This document shows, piece after piece, positions 60,301-64,000 of a DNA stretch of 64,000 nt. The stretch is from Micromonospora sp. FIMYZ51. Its GTDB lineage: Bacteria > Actinomycetota > Actinomycetes > Mycobacteriales > Micromonosporaceae. Position numbers and translations under genes: made by a program. Every line of letters starts with the position of its first letter. The first letter of the stretch is position 1. Location: assembly GCF_038246755.1 (NCBI RefSeq), contig NZ_CP134706.1:62001-126000 (forward strand), written 5' to 3'. Under the pieces are notes generated by a model. The model was not told the DNA's origin and ran no database searches. It was given only the letters and a program-made list of their open reading frames with translations.

Positions 60301-61290
60301 TCACCAACCGAAGGCGCGGTCGACAGCGTCGAGCACCCGGTCGAGATCGGGCAGGTACTCCTCCTCCACCCGGGCGGCCGGGTAGGGAGTGTCGAAGCCG
60401 GTCACCCGCAGCACGGGTGACTCCAGGGAGTAGAAGCACTCCTCGGTGATCCGCGCCGCGATCTCCGCGCCGAGGCCGACGTTTGACGGTGCCTCGTGCA
60501 CCACCACCGCGCGGCCCGTGCGCCGCACCGACTCGTACACCACGCCGAGGTCCAGCGGGGAGAGCGTACGCAGGTCGATGACCTCCAGGTCGCGGCCGTC
60601 CTCGGCGGCGGCGGTCGCGGCGTCCAGACAGGTGCGGACCATCGGACCGTACGCCAGCAGGGTGGCGGCCGTGCCGGGCCGCACGACCCGGGCGGCGTGC
60701 AGCGGGTACGCGTCGGCCAGCGGGGCGTCCAGGTCCACCTGCCCCTTCTCCCAGTAGCGCCGCTTGGGCTCAAGGAACACGATCGGGTCGTCCGAGGCGA
60801 TCGCCTGCTGGATCATGACGTACGCGTCCTGCGGGTTGGCGCAGGAGACGACCTTCAGCCCGGCGGTGTGGGCGAAGTACGCCTCGGGCGACTCGGAGTG
60901 GTGTTCCACCGCGCCGATGCCGCCACCGAACGGAATCCGGATGACCATCGGAATGTTCAGCTTGCCGCCGGAGCGGTAGTGCATCTTCGCCACCTGCGAC
61001 ACGATCTGGTCGTACGCCGGGTAGACGAAGCCGTCGAACTGGATCTCGCAGATCGGCCGGTAGCCCCGGATGGCCAGGCCGACCGCGGTGCCGATGATGC
61101 CGGACTCGGCCAGCGGGGTGTCGATCACCCGCTGGTCGCCGAAGTCCTTCTGTAGGCCGTCGGTGATCCGGAAGACGCCGCCGAGCTTGCCGACGTCCTC
61201 ACCCATGATGACGACCTTCGGGTCGCCCTCCAGGGCCTTGCGCAGGCCGACGTTTAGCGCCTTGCCGAGGGTGAGCGTTTCGGTGGCCAT
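60301..61290 (-). CDS. bkdB: 2-oxoacid dehydrogenase E1 component, beta subunit
   Basis: This 329-residue protein is the E1-beta subunit: LTLGKALNVGLRKALEGDP at the start, VVIMGEDVGKLGGVFRIT, DTPLAESGIIGTAVGLA and the conserved GGIGAVEHHSESPEAYFAH. With E1-alpha it forms the thiamine diphosphate heterotetramer that decarboxylates branched-chain 2-oxoacids. The ATG at 61290 shares one base with the E1-alpha stop (TGATG), and five bases separate its end from the E2 start. Confidence 0.93.
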   Translation of the reverse strand: MATETLTLGKALNVGLRKALEGDPKVVIMGEDVGKLGGVFRITDGLQKDFGDQRVIDTPLAESGIIGTAVGLAIRGYRPICEIQFDGFVYPAYDQIVSQVAKMHYRSGGKLNIPMVIRIPFGGGIGAVEHHSESPEAYFAHTAGLKVVSCANPQDAYVMIQQAIASDDPIVFLEPKRRYWEKGQVDLDAPLADAYPLHAARVVRPGTAATLLAYGPMVRTCLDAATAAAEDGRDLEVIDLRTLSPLDLGVVYESVRRTGRAVVVHEAPSNVGLGAEIAARITEECFYSLESPVLRVTGFDTPYPAARVEEEYLPDLDRVLDAVDRAFGW

Positions 61291-62465
61291 CAGTGCGCAC
61301 TCCCCTCGAACGACTCCAGGTACCGGCTGAACTGCGCACGCTGCTCGTCGAGCAGCGGTGACCCGTTGGGGTAGACGTGGTCGAACATCGTGCTCGGTTC
61401 CGGGTTCGGCAGTGCCAGCACCCGCTCGCGCAGGTCGACCGCCTCCCGGCGGGCCTGCTCGTCGACCTCGGCGAAGAAGCTCGCGTCGGCGATCTGCTCC
61501 CGCTCCAGGAACGTCTTCACCCGGGCGATCGGGTCCTTGGCCTGCCACGCCTCGACCTCGCTGGCGATGCGGTAGCGGGTCGGGTCGTCGGAGGTGGTGT
61601 GCGCCCCCATCCGGTAGGTGTAAGCCTCGATCAGGGTCGGGCCCTGCCCGTGCCGGGCGTTGTCCAGCGCGTGTCGGGTCACCGCGTAGGTGGCCAGCAC
61701 GTCGTTGCCGTCCACCCGGATGCCGGGGAAGCCGAAGCCGGCGGCCCGCCGGTACAGCGGCACCCGGGTCTGCCGCTCCAACGGCTCGGAGATGGCGTAC
61801 TGGTTGTTCTGACAGAAGAAGACCAGCGGGGCGTTGAACACGCTGGCCCAGACGAACGACTCGTTGACGTCACCCTGGCTGGTGGCACCGTCACCGAAGT
61901 AGGCGATCACCGCCTCGCCGTCGTCGGTGCCGGTCTTGCCGTCCATGGCGACACCCATGGCGTAACCGGTCGCGTGCAGGGTCTGTGCCCCGATCACGAT
62001 CGTGTACATGTTGAACTTGAACTCGTCCGGGTTCCAGCCGCCCTGGTCGACGCCGCGGAACAGGCGCAGCGGCATGATCGGGTCGATGCCACGGCAGTAG
62101 AGCACGCCGTGTTCGCGGTAGGTCGGGAAGGCCATGTCCTGCGTGCGCAGCGCCCGGCCGGAACCGACCTGCGCGGCCTCCTGGCCCAGCAGGCTGGCCC
62201 ACAGGCCCAGTTCGCCCTGCCGTTGCAGGGCGGTGGCCTCGGCGTCCAACTTCCGGACGAGTACCAGGTCACGGTAGAGGCCGCGGTACTCCTCGGCGGT
62301 GAAGTCAACGCGGTACTCGGTGCCGTCCGGGCCGATCACGCTGTCGATCCGCTCACCCGCGGGGGTGAGCAGCTGTACCAGTTCCGGGTCACCGGTCGTG
62401 GCCTTCTTGGATCGGGGTGCGGCTCGCCGGCCGCGGGTGCTGGCCCCGGGGTCGCCCTTTGCCAT
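61290..62465 (-). CDS. bkdA: 2-oxoacid dehydrogenase E1 component, alpha subunit
   Basis: This 391-residue protein carries the thiamine diphosphate and Mg2+ motif in YFGDGATSQGDVNESFVWAS ending with the conserved Asn of FCQNNQYAI, and the phosphorylation-loop-like region YRMGAHTTSDDPTRYR. ATG 62465 has AGGGAGAG upstream; the frame is open to 62612. It opens the bkd operon. In Streptomyces two bkd clusters lie near crgA and supply branched-chain acyl-CoA starters for fatty acid synthesis; the same role is likely here (inference). Confidence 0.92.
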   Translation of the reverse strand: MAKGDPGASTRGRRAAPRSKKATTGDPELVQLLTPAGERIDSVIGPDGTEYRVDFTAEEYRGLYRDLVLVRKLDAEATALQRQGELGLWASLLGQEAAQVGSGRALRTQDMAFPTYREHGVLYCRGIDPIMPLRLFRGVDQGGWNPDEFKFNMYTIVIGAQTLHATGYAMGVAMDGKTGTDDGEAVIAYFGDGATSQGDVNESFVWASVFNAPLVFFCQNNQYAISEPLERQTRVPLYRRAAGFGFPGIRVDGNDVLATYAVTRHALDNARHGQGPTLIEAYTYRMGAHTTSDDPTRYRIASEVEAWQAKDPIARVKTFLEREQIADASFFAEVDEQARREAVDLRERVLALPNPEPSTMFDHVYPNGSPLLDEQRAQFSRYLESFEGSAH

Positions 62466-63006
62466 CCGTCTCTCCCTGTCGTGTCTGCGTCGGCACCGGG
62501 GGGTCACCCGGCCGCGCGACTCGTGCGCCCACCCCGGCTGGTGCCGGGATCGGTTCCTGGCGACCGCGCCTAGCCCCGGTGGGGGTTGCCGCGCGGCGTG
62601 AGCCGGATTCATGGCCGAACCCGGTTCGGGAGCGCCGGTGCACAGTCGCGCCTACCGCATGGGTGCGCGGAGGCCGCGGCTGCGCTGCCGCCGTTGCTCC
62701 ATATTCGCATCAGGGGTGAGTCGTCCCACACCCCGCCTGCCCCGCAGCCCGCAGGCTGACTGCGCCGCATCCCGGCACGGGCCCGCTTCGTTACCCGAAA
62801 TGCCGGAGTGTCTGATCGAACGACGCGCGACCGAACCGTCATGATTCGTCGCCATTCGGCCAGATATGCGTGGCGACACGCGGTACGGGGTTGGCCCACC
62901 CAGAGTCACTGATCGAGGCTGTTCGAGTGGATCCCGAACCAGCTGCGGCGGTCCACCGGGCCCGCACCTGACGGTCCCGGCCAGGGGCGACGACGAGGAG
63001 TGCGAG
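62466..63006. other. 541-bp gene-free stretch between divergent genes
   Basis: This interval lies upstream of both the bkd operon (minus) and the secreted Pro/Ser-rich protein gene (plus). Open frames inside it are Arg/Pro-rich shadows. I see no clear promoter boxes, hairpins or repeats; regulatory sites for bkdA would be expected here. Confidence 0.5.
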
Positions 63007-63756
63007 GTGTCCGAACCAGGTGAGGGGCCCGGGGCGGTGAGCCTGCGCCGGCACCGGTCGACCGGCGGTTACCGCCGGGTGGTGGGTGCGCACCGGGCCG
63101 CCCGTACCGCCGGCGCGACCCGGGGTTACCTGCTCACGGTGGCGCTGCTCGCCGGCACGGCCTCGATGCCGGTCCTGGCCGCGATCAGCACCGGTTCGGC
63201 GACGGTCGGCAGCACCGCGCTGCCGGACAGCAGCACCCGCTTCATCCCGACGCCGTCGATCGGTCCGGTGGTCATCCCGCCACCGCCCACCGGCACCCCG
63301 GCGGCCACCGGATCGGCCGTGCCGTCGGCCGGCCCAGCCGTCACGCCCGTCGATCCGGCGGTGCGGAACGGCCCCACCCCGCTGCCCATCGTCACCGGGT
63401 TCGAGCCGCCGGTACGCCGTCCCGAGCCACCGACGAGCCCGCCCGCGCAGCGCCCGACCGTGCCCACGCCGGCCCCGTCGCCCGCGCCGCACCCGAGTCC
63501 GCCACCACCGACCCCGTCACCGTCGCCGTCGCCCACCCCCGAGCCGTCGGCCGAGCCGAGCGCGTCAGTGGTGCCGAGCGCCTCCGTCGAGCCGAGTACC
63601 TCGGCGGAGCCGGAGCCGCCCGTGCCGCCGGGTGAGCCGGAGCCGCCCGCCGAGCCCAGCGCCTCGGCGGAGCCGAGCGTGTCCGCCGAGCCAGGTGTGT
63701 CGGGCGGACCCGGTGACCCGACCGGCCAGGTACCCGTGCCCACGCTGCTCGGTTGA
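63007..63756 (+). CDS. Secreted Pro/Ser-rich protein
   Basis: I do not recognise a family. This 249-residue protein has a basic N-terminus, a hydrophobic export segment (GYLLTVALLAGTASMPVLAA, about residues 40-60) and then almost only Pro, Ser, Thr, Glu and Ala, with PSASAEPSVSAEP-type repeats. It is probably a wall- or surface-exposed spacer protein. GTG 63007 has GAGGAG at 62995-63000; the frame is open from 62866. Confidence 0.65.
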   Translation: MSEPGEGPGAVSLRRHRSTGGYRRVVGAHRAARTAGATRGYLLTVALLAGTASMPVLAAISTGSATVGSTALPDSSTRFIPTPSIGPVVIPPPPTGTPAATGSAVPSAGPAVTPVDPAVRNGPTPLPIVTGFEPPVRRPEPPTSPPAQRPTVPTPAPSPAPHPSPPPPTPSPSPSPTPEPSAEPSASVVPSASVEPSTSAEPEPPVPPGEPEPPAEPSASAEPSVSAEPGVSGGPGDPTGQVPVPTLLG

Positions 63757-63767
63757 TCTGGCGGTTG

Positions 63768-64000
63768 TCAGTCGTCGTCGGTGAGGCGGTGCCGGTTGGC
63801 CTCGATCCAGGCGTCGAGAGCGGCCGGGTCATCCGGATCGACGCCCTCGGCCATCAACTGGGCGACTGCGGCGGTCGCCGGGCTGCGCCGCTCACCGGTG
63901 GCGTAGAGCCGGACGAACTCCGGCACCATCTCCTCGATCGCGGCGTCGGTCCCCGCCGCCGCGGCGGCGGACAACCCGCGCCGACGGGCGGCGTACCCGG
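63768..64000 (-). CDS. C-terminal fragment of a hypothetical protein, cut by the window edge
   Basis: The minus-strand frame is open from the window end to a stop at 63768 and reads GYAARRRGLSAAAAAGTDA, then VPEFVRLYATGERRSPATA and DPDDPAALDAWIEANRHRL. The start lies outside the window; the TTG at 63974 is only an internal codon. The family is not recognised. Confidence 0.6.
   Translation of the reverse strand, partial: GYAARRRGLSAAAAAGTDAAIEEMVPEFVRLYATGERRSPATAAVAQLMAEGVDPDDPAALDAWIEANRHRLTDDD

Noticed and set aside
62611..62844. A plus-strand 77-codon frame in the bkdA upstream gap
   Set aside because: It has no ribosome binding site, is Arg/Pro-rich and lacks any recognisable feature.

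Overview
The window is GC-rich actinobacterial chromosome, most likely from Micromonosporaceae (Micromonospora or a close relative). Several things point there. GTG and TTG starts are frequent and four-base stop/start overlaps are common. The core order fhaA-fhaB-pstP-rodA-pbpA-pknA-pknB with crgA nearby is actinobacterial. There is a regulator/DUF397 pair, a bkd-type dehydrogenase operon in the wider crgA/pkn neighbourhood (as also known in Streptomyces), and several long, disordered Pro/Ala/Gln-rich membrane proteins. Identification rests on recalled family features and gene order; no search was run.

Layout. 0-10 kb holds a MarR regulator with a divergent YceI protein, a glutamate-cysteine ligase-like enzyme, two tandem kinase-free PASTA membrane proteins, membrane proteins of unknown role, and a DUF5753-type regulator with its DUF397 partner. 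10-14.3 kb holds a secreted subtilase, a WecB/TagA glycosyltransferase coupled to a sugar-nucleotide epimerase, and tRNA-Leu(CAG). 14.5-24.2 kb is the growth and division signalling operon (two FHA proteins, PP2C phosphatase, RodA/FtsW, class B PBP, two Ser/Thr kinases, DUF218 protein); pknA carries an apparent one-base frameshift between its kinase domain and its membrane anchor. 24.2-29 kb runs the other way with a pabA/trpG-type glutaminase, a class E sortase with a very long disordered tail and a DUF881 protein, then crgA on the plus strand. 29-36.5 kb holds an Fe-S oxidoreductase, two secreted NlpC/P60 hydrolases (the second behind a c-di-AMP-type riboswitch), dcd, an SOS-box-flanked flavin-binding protein and a secreted M43 protease. 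36.8-43 kb is the most accessory stretch: tRNA-Gly(CCC), an arsR/arsI islet with a truncated aquaporin gene, a degenerate tRNA-like 3' half, an uncharacterised HTH-sensor/PP2C-like pair, cutA, a decayed gene and an LLM oxidoreductase followed by tandem repeats. 43-53 kb holds an ASCH protein, a small hydrolase, a phosphoribosyltransferase, an RlpA-like protein, a SpoIIE-type phosphatase, an acyl-CoA dehydrogenase, two DUF6458 genes around sixA, a hemolysin III-like protein and pxpBCA. 53-64 kb holds a thioredoxin/NHL protein, a 921-residue disordered protein with an LppU-like outer domain, a 45-residue protein missed by length cut-offs, the bkdABC operon and a secreted Pro/Ser-rich protein.

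Themes. Much of the window serves the cell envelope and its phosphorylation control: PknA/PknB, PstP, FHA adaptors, RodA/PBP, CrgA, NlpC/P60, RlpA, sortase and PASTA proteins. A second theme is fatty-acid and branched-chain catabolism. The arms GTTACT-N4-GGTAAC lie upstream of both the Fe-S oxidoreductase and the acyl-CoA dehydrogenase, 17.5 kb apart, which suggests one regulator for both. Short tandem duplications recur, twice copying the 3' end of a gene with its stop codon, and one 56-bp element occurs twice in opposite orientation. The least explained unit is the HTH-sensor/PP2C-like pair at 39.2-40.8 kb.
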